This document shows, piece after piece, positions 19,645 to 28,534 of a stretch of 64,000 bases of DNA. Position 1 is the first letter of the stretch. The number at the start of each line of letters is the position of its first letter. Origin of the DNA: Bacteroidota bacterium (lineage in GTDB: Bacteria; Bacteroidota; Bacteroidia; Cytophagales; Cyclobacteriaceae); the NCBI GenBank assembly GCA_018267195.1, contig JAFDYY010000004.1, forward strand, positions 35,373 through 99,372, written 5' to 3'. Under the pieces are notes generated by a model. It saw only the letters and a program-made list of their open reading frames with translations, searched no databases and was not told the DNA's origin. Made by a program: the position numbers and the translations under genes.

Positions 19645-20894
19645 CACAATCGGGTGGTTATAAGCGTGCGGTCTAAAAACCCCTTCACGTCATAAACAAT
19701 GGCGTTGGGTTCTTTTAAATTTTCCCAATTCAAGGAAGAAAACTCTTGGTGGCTTACCGCCAGCACAATAGCGTGATATTTTTTTGTGAGTGTTTTAATC
19801 AGGGGAAGGCTATACTCATGCCTTACTTCTTCGGCATCGGCATGGGGGTCGTACACCTCTACGTGGGTGCCAAAGCCCGAAAGCTCTCTTACCACATTAA
19901 CCACTTTGCTATTGCGTATATCCGGGCAGTTTTCTTTGAAGGTCAAGCCTAATACTAAAATTTTTCCACCATGAATCGGCAATTGGTTTTTAGCCATCAG
20001 CTTAATTACTTCGTTGGCAATGTACACCGGCATGTTGTCGTTAATGCGTCTGCCCGATAAAATAACTTCGGGGTGATAGCCCAGGCTCTCGGCTTTGTAA
20101 GTAAGGTAATAAGGATCTACCCCGATGCAATGCCCGCCCACCAGGCCCGGTTTAAAAGGTAAAAAATTCCATTTGGTGGCAGCCGCCTCTAATACTTCGT
20201 GGGTGTCGATTCCTATTTTTTGGAAGATCAGGGCCAGTTCGTTTACAAAGGCAATATTTAAATCGCGTTGCGAGTTTTCAATTACCTTGGCGGCTTCGGC
20301 TACTTTTAAAGAGGAAGCTTTGTGTGTGCCGGCTTTAATAATTTTTCGGTACAACTGATCTACCTTTTCGGCTATGTCAGGCGTACTGCCGCTGGTCACC
20401 TTTTTTATGTTGGGCAAACGATGTTGCTTATCGCCCGGGTTGATGCGTTCGGGCGAATACCCGGCAAAAAAATCAATATTAAAAGTTAGCCCGCTTACTT
20501 TTTCCAGAATGGGGACGCAAACCTCTTCTGTGCAACCCGGATAGACGGTCGATTCGTAGATGACCACATCTCCTTTTTTTAAAACAGATCCTACGGTTTG
20601 GCTGGCCGATTGCAACGGCCGGAGATCGGGAACATGAAATTCATCTACCGGAGTAGGCACGGTAACAATAAAACAAGTTGCCGTTTTAAGCGAATGTATT
20701 TCGGATGAAAACGTAAGGTGTTTGATCGTTTTCAATTCGCTTTCTTCTACTTCCCGGGTGCGGTCGATTCCTTTTTTTAGTTCGTCAATGCGCAATGGAT
20801 TGATATCGAACCCAATGGTTTCCATTACTTTTCCAAACTCTACGGCCAATGGCAATCCTACATATCCCAGCCCGATGATTCCTATTTTTTCCAT
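19644..20894 (-). CDS. wbpA: UDP-N-acetylglucosamine 6-dehydrogenase, TviB/WbpA type
   Basis: The enzyme oxidises C6 of UDP-GlcNAc (or UDP-GalNAc) twice with NAD to the uronic acid. The 416 residues show the Rossmann start IGLGYVGLPLAVEFG, VVIYESTVYPGCTEE, GYSPERINPGDKQHRLPNI and the active-site Cys in GLVGGHCIGVDPYYL. The C-terminal NAD/substrate domain has LGLTFKENCPDIRNSKV. These segments match TviB of the Vi-antigen pathway and related WbpA/WbpO enzymes more than UDP-glucose dehydrogenase. It would supply the substrate for WbpB, WbpE and WbpD encoded just downstream. Confidence 0.9.
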   Translation of the reverse strand: MEKIGIIGLGYVGLPLAVEFGKVMETIGFDINPLRIDELKKGIDRTREVEESELKTIKHLTFSSEIHSLKTATCFIVTVPTPVDEFHVPDLRPLQSASQTVGSVLKKGDVVIYESTVYPGCTEEVCVPILEKVSGLTFNIDFFAGYSPERINPGDKQHRLPNIKKVTSGSTPDIAEKVDQLYRKIIKAGTHKASSLKVAEAAKVIENSQRDLNIAFVNELALIFQKIGIDTHEVLEAAATKWNFLPFKPGLVGGHCIGVDPYYLTYKAESLGYHPEVILSGRRINDNMPVYIANEVIKLMAKNQLPIHGGKILVLGLTFKENCPDIRNSKVVNVVRELSGFGTHVEVYDPHADAEEVRHEYSLPLIKTLTKKYHAIVLAVSHQEFSSLNWENLKEPNAIVYDVKGFLDRTLITTRL

Positions 20895-20900
20895 AACAAA

Positions 20901-21917
20901 CTATTTAACATGATAAAAATCCAAGTACCAATCCACAAAATTAGAAACGCCTTTTTCAATGGGGGTGGAGGGGGCAAAATTCACTGCATCGGTTAGCTCG
21001 GCCACATCCGCAAAGGAGTTAGGCACATCGCCTTCTTGTAAAGGCATTAAATTAAGAATAGCCTTGCGGTTAAGTTTATTCTCAATGAGCTCGATAAAAT
21101 AAAGTAATTCTACCGGGCTGTGGTTGCCGATATTGTATAATTTATAGGGAGCAAAACTGGTGGCGGGGTTAGGGTTGTTTCCGTTCCAGGCCGGATCAGG
21201 GGCAGCAATAACAGGCATGACCCGCGCTATTCCCTCTACAATATCATCCACATAAGTAAAATCGCGTTTCATCTTACCAAAATTATAAACATCAATTGGC
21301 TGGCCTTCTAAAATAGATTTGGTAAAATGAAATAAGGCCATATCCGGCCTTCCGAAGGGTCCGTAAACATTAAAAAAGCGCAGCCCGGTAGTGGGCAATT
21401 TATATAAAACGGAATAGGAATGAGCCATCAGTTCATTGGCTTTCTTAAAGGCAGCATACAGCGAGAGCGGATGATCTACATTTTGCTGAACTGAAAACGG
21501 CATGGATTTATTAGCTCCGTAAACGGAACTGGAAGAAGCATAAACCAAATGAGCCACATGGTGGTGGCGGCATACTTCCAAAATATTTAGAAACCCCTGG
21601 ATATTGCTATCGAGGTAAGCCTGCGGGTGGGTAATAGAATAGCGTACCCCGGCCTGAGCCGCCAGATTTACTACGAAATCGATTTTTTTTTCTGAAAATA
21701 TTTTTTGTAAAAGAGGCCAATCTTTTAAATCACCTTTTATGAATTGGAAGTGGGGAGATTGGTTTAATACCGCCAAGCGGGCTTCTTTAATAGACACATC
21801 GTAGTAATCATTTACATTATCAAAACCTACTACCTGATAATTCAGCGAAAGTAATTTTTTTGAAAAATGAAACCCGATGAAGCCGGCCGAGCCTGTTACA
21901 AAAACGATTTTAGACAT
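20901..21917 (-). CDS. UDP-glucuronate 4-epimerase-like NAD-dependent epimerase
   Basis: The 338-residue short-chain dehydrogenase-type epimerase shows TGSAGFIGFHFSKKLL, NDYYDVSIKEARLAVL, NLAAQAGVRYSITHPQAY, SSSSVYGANKSMPF, the catalytic Tyr-x3-Lys in LYAAFKKANELMAHSY and YNFGKMKRDFTYVDDIVEGI. These are the marks of the group that converts UDP-glucuronate into UDP-galacturonate. The substrate could also be the N-acetylated uronate made by the next gene. The gene lies six bases before the dehydrogenase gene and opens the sugar part of the minus-strand run. Confidence 0.87.
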   Translation of the reverse strand: MSKIVFVTGSAGFIGFHFSKKLLSLNYQVVGFDNVNDYYDVSIKEARLAVLNQSPHFQFIKGDLKDWPLLQKIFSEKKIDFVVNLAAQAGVRYSITHPQAYLDSNIQGFLNILEVCRHHHVAHLVYASSSSVYGANKSMPFSVQQNVDHPLSLYAAFKKANELMAHSYSVLYKLPTTGLRFFNVYGPFGRPDMALFHFTKSILEGQPIDVYNFGKMKRDFTYVDDIVEGIARVMPVIAAPDPAWNGNNPNPATSFAPYKLYNIGNHSPVELLYFIELIENKLNRKAILNLMPLQEGDVPNSFADVAELTDAVNFAPSTPIEKGVSNFVDWYLDFYHVK

Positions 21918-21933
21918 GTAAAAAAATGAAAAG

Positions 21934-21941
21934 CAAAATTA
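21934..21941 (-). promoter_or_regulatory. Possible -7 box (TAATTTTG) before the sugar gene block
   Basis: On the minus strand a TAATTTTG, fitting TAnnTTTG, lies 16 bases upstream of the epimerase start at 21917, in the 46-base gap after the M16 gene. No -33 TTTG was found at the normal distance. If real, the sugar block can be transcribed independently of porU-porV. Confidence 0.35.
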
Positions 21942-21963
21942 GCACGAACAGCGTAAATTACTA

Positions 21964-23211
21964 TTACCCGACCGACACCAAATGAAACGAGTGCAACTCT
22001 TTTTCGGCACAGTGCCGCAGATCGTTGGCCGAGGTATGCTGAATGGCCTGAAAAAGGGTATCGTAAAAAGAAGGGTTTAGTTGGTGCAGGTAGATGGTTT
22101 TAATTTTTTCCATCATGGAAAAAGGATTGGCTGCCTCCAGTTGCAGGCTGCCGAGAAAATGATTTTTGCACACGGTAAGTTCAGCCTGCGAGAGAGGCTC
22201 TTCTTTTAACCGATCTATCTCCTTCTGTATTTCGCGGGTAGCCACGGACAAGTTGGGGGTATTTACATCGGCACCGATTGAAAACAGACTGTTGTTTTTA
22301 AATGAATGAACGCCCGAGTGTATTCCATACGTTAGCCCTTTTTCTTCGCGGATGTTTTTCATTAAGCGCGAACCGAAATACCCACCCAGCACATGGTTTA
22401 GCAAAAGCAACGGAGGGTATTCGGCAGCCGATCGGTTAAGGGTTGTTTTCCCCATTCGGATGGAGGTTTGAAGGCTGCCCGAAACGGGCTGATGGAAATG
22501 TAAGTCTAAAGGATGCGGCTCAGCCTGGTTTTCAGAATATGCCCCCGTCTGTAGCGCAGAAAAATAATCGGTGAGGTGATGTAATTTTTCAGTTGAAACA
22601 TGGCCGATCAGATAGACTTGAAAAGGATAAAAAAAAGAATGATGAAATAGTTGCAGGTCATCAACAGAAAGGGAGGTAACATCCGTTTCATTTAAACTTA
22701 TTCCGTATGGATGTTGGTCTCCGAAAACATTTTTACGGATTAGCCGGGACGCTACAAAACTGTTTTTTTGATTATTGATTTTTAATTCCTGTATAACGAT
22801 TTCCTGACTCAACTTTAATTCTTCTTCCGGAAAGGAAGGCGTACTAAGGATTTCGCTAAATAACGGAAAAACATCGTCTATGTTTTTACTTAAAGCATAG
22901 AGTGAAACGGATACAAAATCGTTACCGGGGGCTACCTCTACCGAAGCCCCATAGTAATCGAAATACTCGGCAATTTCTTGGGCTGATTTGGTTGTTGTTC
23001 CTTTATCGAGCAGGATAGAGGTGAAATGCGAAATTCCTTTTTTGGGTTCAACCCACTTGCCCGCCCGAAAGATCACTTCAAGTTTTACCACGTCTTGCTG
23101 GATGGGCAGGAAAATAAAATCAACACCATTTGGAAGTGTAAGCACATCAGCCGCAGGCAGGTGAAAAGAAAAGTCTTCTGAGAAGGGTGGAGCTACAGCA
23201 CGGTTTATCAT
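21964..23211 (-). CDS. M16 peptidase homologue, probably non-catalytic
   Basis: The 415-residue protein has the two-domain M16 fold (LEVIFRAGKW near the start, GGYFGSRLMKNIREEKGLTY in the second half). The zinc motif HxxEH is replaced by HFTSI at residues 62-66, so the catalytic Glu and second His are missing. The second-domain Arg/Tyr substrate-contact region (RLMKNIREEKGLTYGI) is kept, as in the inactive partner subunits of two-subunit M16 enzymes. No catalytic partner gene lies beside it. I use ATG 23211 rather than TTG 23220. The gene starts 13 bases after porV, so co-expression with the secretion genes is likely. Confidence 0.85.
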   Translation of the reverse strand: MINRAVAPPFSEDFSFHLPAADVLTLPNGVDFIFLPIQQDVVKLEVIFRAGKWVEPKKGISHFTSILLDKGTTTKSAQEIAEYFDYYGASVEVAPGNDFVSVSLYALSKNIDDVFPLFSEILSTPSFPEEELKLSQEIVIQELKINNQKNSFVASRLIRKNVFGDQHPYGISLNETDVTSLSVDDLQLFHHSFFYPFQVYLIGHVSTEKLHHLTDYFSALQTGAYSENQAEPHPLDLHFHQPVSGSLQTSIRMGKTTLNRSAAEYPPLLLLNHVLGGYFGSRLMKNIREEKGLTYGIHSGVHSFKNNSLFSIGADVNTPNLSVATREIQKEIDRLKEEPLSQAELTVCKNHFLGSLQLEAANPFSMMEKIKTIYLHQLNPSFYDTLFQAIQHTSANDLRHCAEKELHSFHLVSVG

Positions 23212-23224
23212 TCCGGACAACGAA

Positions 23225-24406
23225 TCAATCGTTAGGGGTGTCGTTTTGTTTGGCTTCCTTTATCGGGAGAACATAAAACAGGGAGAAGCGGATGGTTTCG
23301 GCCAAAGCATAATTGCCGAGCACCGTGGGGATGAGGTAGGCCATATCCAGACCGAACATATCGCGGTTGGCCATTTCATAGCGAACACCCAAGCCGGCCG
23401 TCAGATATTTGCGGTTGCCTTGGTCTTTGGTTTCATAAAAATACCCAACACGGGCTGCAAAAAAATTGTTATACCAGTATTCCATCCCGGTCGAGATTTT
23501 GATCTCGGCCAACTCACGCGCCAACGAAGCGTCTGTAAATGAACCTAACACACCGCTGAACAAAGGAGTGCTGCGGTTGGTGTTCTGTGCTGTATTCTTA
23601 CTGGGTACCATCAACTTGTTAAAGTCTAAGGCAAAGGTAAGGCTGTTCAGATGGTCGAGCTCGGTTTTATAGGCCCCGCCCAGTCGCAGGTTGGTAGGAA
23701 TAAAATCTTTGTTGGCGGCACTGGTGTAAGTCATTTTAGAACCAAAGTTGGTGATAGACCCGCCCAACGACAGGGTAGAGTTGTGCCGCTCAAATTGCTT
23801 AGTGTAGAAGGCTCCGATATCTACCGCTACCGAGTTGCCGGCACGGGCATCGGGGTTGGTGGGGATAGCCCCGGTCAGGTTTGATCGTACATAGCGCAAC
23901 GATCCGCCCAAGCCAAAGTGGTCGGTCAGTAACCGGGAATAGGTTACATCAAAAGCAAACTCGCGTGGATTATACCGACCGTCTTGCTGAGAAGGATCGG
24001 GACCATGGTTTAGCTGAATGGCGCCCATATCAAAATACTTGAGCGAGCCCGAAACAACCTGGTTGCGGTCGATCCGATAAAAACCGGTAAGGTAGAGCAG
24101 CTTCATGTCATTCACGATCTTGGCGAGCCACGGAGTATAGGAGGTGGAAAACCCATACCCTCCTTTATCAATAAATACCAGTTTGCCCGGATTCCAGTAG
24201 CTGGCGTTGGCATCGGCAGAGGTAGCCACGCCTGCATCGCCCATCCCCGCGGCCCGCGAGTCGGGGGTGATCCCTAAAAAGGGAACCGCAGTGGTAATAA
24301 CGTGGTTTGAGGAATCCTGACCAACCACACTTCCGGTAGTGCCTTGACCGCTAACCGATAAAGACATCCATCCCATTAAAAGCCAAACTATTAGATACTT
24401 CCGCAT
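23225..24406 (-). CDS. porV: T9SS outer membrane protein PorV
   Basis: PorV (LptO) is a FadL-like beta-barrel that collects cargo from the secretion pore and brings it to the PorU sortase at the cell surface. The 393 residues start with a signal peptide with a likely cut at VSG|QGTT. The family signature is PFLGITPDSRAAGMGDAGVA, then SYWNPGKLVF. The rest alternates as beta strands (SGSLKYFDMGAIQLN, GYFYETKDQGNRKYLTAGLG). ATG 24406 is chosen over a TTG six bases upstream. The gene follows porU with a 25-base gap, the same neighbours as in P. gingivalis. Confidence 0.94.
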   Translation of the reverse strand: MRKYLIVWLLMGWMSLSVSGQGTTGSVVGQDSSNHVITTAVPFLGITPDSRAAGMGDAGVATSADANASYWNPGKLVFIDKGGYGFSTSYTPWLAKIVNDMKLLYLTGFYRIDRNQVVSGSLKYFDMGAIQLNHGPDPSQQDGRYNPREFAFDVTYSRLLTDHFGLGGSLRYVRSNLTGAIPTNPDARAGNSVAVDIGAFYTKQFERHNSTLSLGGSITNFGSKMTYTSAANKDFIPTNLRLGGAYKTELDHLNSLTFALDFNKLMVPSKNTAQNTNRSTPLFSGVLGSFTDASLARELAEIKISTGMEYWYNNFFAARVGYFYETKDQGNRKYLTAGLGVRYEMANRDMFGLDMAYLIPTVLGNYALAETIRFSLFYVLPIKEAKQNDTPND

Positions 24407-24431
24407 AGGCAAAAACAGGGGTTAAAGGTAA

Positions 24432-27400
24432 TCAATTCAGCACAATTAGCTTGGTTGACTGTTTATTTTCTGATCCGTCAGCCAATGAACGAACAGCGAT
24501 ACGCGCAACGTATAAGCCGGCACTAAATTTTGTGCCATCGGTATTTTCTCCGCTCCACGTGCCCAGTTGTACTTCATACGTGCTGGCCGGAATAGAGTAA
24601 CTGATGGTGGCCACAGAATTTCCATACAAATCAAAAATCATGAGCGTGGCCTCCAAATCTTCTCCAGCCCGGGTTTGGTTAAACTGAAAAGAGGTTGACT
24701 GGCCTCGCTGAAATGGATTGGGGTAATTGATGAAATTGGTAACGGTAATACCTGATCCTTGCGCCACTATAAAATCTACTGAAACCGTGGAGGTATTGCC
24801 GTAGGTATCGGAGGCCGTGAGTGCCAAATGATGCCGGCCCGATTTTAATGTATCAAGCGGATACGTTACCGTACCTTTTTGAAAATGATCCCGGTCAGCC
24901 AGATAGTAGTCGTTTAATACATAGTTCCACTTGTTATCCAACGTGGCAATAATATTTTTTTGCGGGTTGAGCGATGCGGTGTTAATTCCGCTCACATCAA
25001 ACAACTGGGCAAATAACTGTGTGTTGGCGCTTACCGTGCCGCCACTTACAAATGTGCTGTCGCTTAGAAAAAGATTTATAACGGGCGGAGTGGTATCCGG
25101 AGTAGGGGCAGGCTCTGCGCCTCCGGTTATAAAGTTTGTGAATCCTCCCGTAGCCGTGATACCGGTTGTAGAATAGGCGTAAAGACTCAGTTTGCCACGG
25201 CCATAGGCGGTCACAATTTCTTCCGGAGCAATGAAGTCAAATTGAAAGGCTCCCTGGTTTACCGAAAAGCTTCCGTTAAATAATTTGTTGTTCCGTTCCT
25301 GATAAGGGTACACCGGAGAAGGTGGGTTGATAACATTGTTGGGGTTGCCGAGCGTGGCTAAACTCTGAGGCTTGTCGTAAAGAGCGGCTGTGCCGGTACC
25401 TGTAAAGTGAGGAAGCGGCAGACCGCCACCTTGCACCTGCCCCATCACCGTAACATGCGAAAGAGCCTTCACCGTATCTACGCCCGAAAGAGTTTTTATC
25501 TGGCTAACCGTTAGCTGGTTGTCGGGCAAAATCAATTTCATGCACGCATCGCCAAGCAAAGAAAAATTCCGGTTGTTTATACCGGCCAGACTATTGTTTT
25601 TGGTGTCTTTAAAGATTGAACCGATCGGTCTGAATGCGTTATTGCTTTTGGTAAATAACGATTGATAAAAAGCCTGGTTTAACGGAAAATTAGTACTGGC
25701 ATTTACCAAGCGTGAGGTAGTGATCAGCCCGATACCGCCTCCATTTTTTTGTAACAGTAAAAGCTCTCCGGATGAAATCACCAAGGGGTCATCATTTCTC
25801 CCGAAATCGCACGTGGCCGTAACAAACAGCGGATAATAAGGCGCATTGGTTAGTCCTTGAACTAAATCCGGTGTCAAAATTTGTTCGTTCGACCAAAGTT
25901 GTTCAGAGCCATGCCCGGTGTAGTTTACAACGGCATACCCTTTTCGCAACGCCAGATCAAGTGCCTTTACTGCCTCCGGATTTCGTTGTCCTACCGGCTC
26001 GGTAACGGCTGCATAGGAATCGGTAAAAAAACGTTTGGCTGTAAACTCGCTGTGATTTTGGTCAATGGAGGTAGCCAACTGATCGGCCGAACTTTGGTGA
26101 AGATTGGCATCGCCACTATCGCCTATAAATAACATTTGCGTACTCCACGCCCCTAAGCGTTTCGGGTTTGTTTCATAATCCATAATTTTATCTACTACCA
26201 ATTTGGCTTCGGCCAATGATTTTACCGGGAGCCGGCCGATCCCCACATCGAGCGAATAATTTACGGCCGGGCTTTCGGGCCAGGCACCTTCACTGTCATC
26301 CAGAAAACCAAAATAATCATCGGAAGAATAGGAGCCTAGCGGATCGAGCGAGTTGTACGATTCGTAAATAGGAACAAAGTTGGTATTGCCATACACCCGG
26401 TTTTTATAATCATACGAACCTCGCCCGAAAAGCGTAACGTACTTTACTTGCCCGCCCGATTTTTTGTACACATCGCGGATGAAATCGCGCAGGGCACTGA
26501 AGTCGGGTTTGCCTCCGCTATATTCATTATAGATGGCATCTGTAGTGGCCACGACCACATTCAATTGATTTTGTGTTTGGCGAAACGAAGCAAGCCGGTT
26601 GGCTTCGGCCTGCCAGGCGGGGTTGGTAATGATAAGAGCATCGGCCTGCGTTAGGGCATGTAGATTTTGATTAGCCAAGGTAGTTTCAAAAACAGGCAGC
26701 GATACCTGTGTGGGATTAAACACCGTAAACTTTTTTAAGGTATCGGTGTTCGTAGAGAAGGAGATGACGGGGTTGCTAAACGCAAGGGACTGATTTTTTA
26801 CCGAAAGCGGATTGGTTACATCCCACACTAAAACGGCTGAAGAGGTAGCCCCTACTTGAAAAGTAGAGATCGGATTGGCCGTGCTGGCAGCCGATACAAA
26901 AGCAGTTTGTGCCCCATAAAGCTGGAGCGTGCGCTGTACGGAAAACAACACATAATTTAAATACCCGATGGATAACCCGGACGATGCTTTGTTGAACTGA
27001 TAGGTAATCAGTTGGGTATTTTTTTGTGCGGCTTGCACGGTCTGTTCATTCAACTGAATGGTGTCTATTTGAATCACACCTTTAGCGCCATACGCGGTAT
27101 TAGGCCAGGCAGCTACCGGCTGAGTTAAAACCGGAGCACCGTTCATACTTACATTGAAAGAACAACTGAGGGTGGACTGCGCCATGACATGGCTGGTAAG
27201 TTTGAGGGTAGAGTTAGGAACTATGCCCGGCACCGAAAACTGAATGGAAAGCTGCAAGGATTGATCGAACTGCTCGCCAAACCATTGCCGCCCCGAGTGC
27301 AGAATGTTGTACAGGTCATTTTCATAAAAAGCAAAATCATCGAACTGAGTAATAGCCGGAAAAACACCGGCTTGATTGGGGCTTGTTTGCAATCTTCGGC

Positions 27401-27833
27401 CGGTACCCGTTGAAACCGTGAGGAAGTAATAGCTTTTGTCGCTGAAACTATTTTTGGTATAACTGAAAAAATGAGTCTTTGGGTCGTACGAGCTGAGGTC
27501 AGGCCCCTGGCCGTAAAAAAGAATATAATCGTTCCCATCAAATTTTCCATCTTCTTCGCCTACCACAGCAATAGCCAATTCCACCGGGTCGCTGATACGC
27601 GAGGCACTGTTTGGTTGGGGTAACATCCCCGGTTGTCCTGCATACAACCGAATATTTTTGGGGTTGATTTGCGCAGGATTTATCCCGGCTCGCTGCAAGG
27701 TGGCATAATCAATCCGATAGACCCCATCGGTTGTTACCGAGAATTTATACCAAGTGCCCGAGCTCAATACCGAATTTTGAGCCGATCCATTCAGCGTAAG
27801 TATTAAAAATAAAAAAACACACGATTTAAACAC
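24432..27833 (-). CDS. porU: T9SS C-terminal signal peptidase/sortase PorU (gingipain family C25)
   Basis: PorU removes the C-terminal sorting domain of cargo proteins and joins the new end to anionic lipopolysaccharide on the surface. The 1133 residues begin with a signal peptide (cut GSA|QNS). The first 380 residues are beta-rich. The C25 caspase-like domain carries the catalytic His in NYTGHGSEQLW (His641) and Cys in VTATCDFGRND (Cys675). The end is a sorting-type domain (NYPNPFQRGQSTSF, FSAGLYVARIAV) that PorU keeps. The start is GTG 27833. It lies 14 bases after pssA and is followed by porV. Confidence 0.95.
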   Translation of the reverse strand: MFKSCVFLFLILTLNGSAQNSVLSSGTWYKFSVTTDGVYRIDYATLQRAGINPAQINPKNIRLYAGQPGMLPQPNSASRISDPVELAIAVVGEEDGKFDGNDYILFYGQGPDLSSYDPKTHFFSYTKNSFSDKSYYFLTVSTGTGRRLQTSPNQAGVFPAITQFDDFAFYENDLYNILHSGRQWFGEQFDQSLQLSIQFSVPGIVPNSTLKLTSHVMAQSTLSCSFNVSMNGAPVLTQPVAAWPNTAYGAKGVIQIDTIQLNEQTVQAAQKNTQLITYQFNKASSGLSIGYLNYVLFSVQRTLQLYGAQTAFVSAASTANPISTFQVGATSSAVLVWDVTNPLSVKNQSLAFSNPVISFSTNTDTLKKFTVFNPTQVSLPVFETTLANQNLHALTQADALIITNPAWQAEANRLASFRQTQNQLNVVVATTDAIYNEYSGGKPDFSALRDFIRDVYKKSGGQVKYVTLFGRGSYDYKNRVYGNTNFVPIYESYNSLDPLGSYSSDDYFGFLDDSEGAWPESPAVNYSLDVGIGRLPVKSLAEAKLVVDKIMDYETNPKRLGAWSTQMLFIGDSGDANLHQSSADQLATSIDQNHSEFTAKRFFTDSYAAVTEPVGQRNPEAVKALDLALRKGYAVVNYTGHGSEQLWSNEQILTPDLVQGLTNAPYYPLFVTATCDFGRNDDPLVISSGELLLLQKNGGGIGLITTSRLVNASTNFPLNQAFYQSLFTKSNNAFRPIGSIFKDTKNNSLAGINNRNFSLLGDACMKLILPDNQLTVSQIKTLSGVDTVKALSHVTVMGQVQGGGLPLPHFTGTGTAALYDKPQSLATLGNPNNVINPPSPVYPYQERNNKLFNGSFSVNQGAFQFDFIAPEEIVTAYGRGKLSLYAYSTTGITATGGFTNFITGGAEPAPTPDTTPPVINLFLSDSTFVSGGTVSANTQLFAQLFDVSGINTASLNPQKNIIATLDNKWNYVLNDYYLADRDHFQKGTVTYPLDTLKSGRHHLALTASDTYGNTSTVSVDFIVAQGSGITVTNFINYPNPFQRGQSTSFQFNQTRAGEDLEATLMIFDLYGNSVATISYSIPASTYEVQLGTWSGENTDGTKFSAGLYVARIAVRSLADGSENKQSTKLIVLN

Positions 27834-27847
27834 CCGGCTTTTTGGTT

Positions 27848-28534
27848 TTATCCTTTCAGGTTCAATGCTTTCCCGGCTAACGAAAAAGCAATGTACAATA
27901 GTATAATCAGCGGCACAGCGGGCAATTGCATGAGCAGCAACAATAATACGGCCGTAGCCAGAAAAGTAAACCGTAATTTATTATGCTGCCACGAAAAATC
28001 TTTGAACTTAAAAGCCAGTATATCTATACGCGAAACCAGCAAAAGCGAAAATACAAGGGTTATCAAAACCAATACCCAATCTTGGTGAATAAAGGTGCCG
28101 ATGCGGCCCGGCACAAATACCAAAGACGTAATAAAAAAAGAATTGGCGGGGGTATTCAATCCTTTAAACGAATCGTGCTGGCTATCATCTACATTGAAAA
28201 TGGCCAAACGCAAGGCCGAACCAACGGCTATTAAAAATGCCAGGAACGGCAAATAAGCATTGGCAGAGGCAGCCCCTATCATTTTATACATGGCCAGCGA
28301 AGGCAGCACGCCAAAACTGACTACATCGGCCAGCGAATCCAGTTCTTTGCCGATGGGCGAAGTTACCTTTAGCCACCGGGCGGCAAAGCCATCGAAGAAA
28401 TCAAAAACACCGGCCACCCACACAAAATAGGCTACCGGTACATCGCGGTTTTCAAGACAGAATACGATTCCCGCACAACCGGACAATAAGTTGCCACATG
28501 TTAGCGCATTCGGCAGATGCTTCAACCATTTCAT
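27848..28534 (-). CDS. pssA: CDP-diacylglycerol-serine O-phosphatidyltransferase
   Basis: The enzyme makes phosphatidylserine from CDP-diacylglycerol and serine, the precursor of phosphatidylethanolamine, in the inner membrane. The 228 residues have the CDP-alcohol phosphotransferase signature (FFDGFAARWL, then GKELDSLADVVSFG: D-G-x2-A-R-x8-G-x3-D-x3-D) followed by several membrane segments. The start overlaps the upstream gene by four bases (ATGA). Confidence 0.93.
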   Translation of the reverse strand: MKWLKHLPNALTCGNLLSGCAGIVFCLENRDVPVAYFVWVAGVFDFFDGFAARWLKVTSPIGKELDSLADVVSFGVLPSLAMYKMIGAASANAYLPFLAFLIAVGSALRLAIFNVDDSQHDSFKGLNTPANSFFITSLVFVPGRIGTFIHQDWVLVLITLVFSLLLVSRIDILAFKFKDFSWQHNKLRFTFLATAVLLLLLMQLPAVPLIILLYIAFSLAGKALNLKG

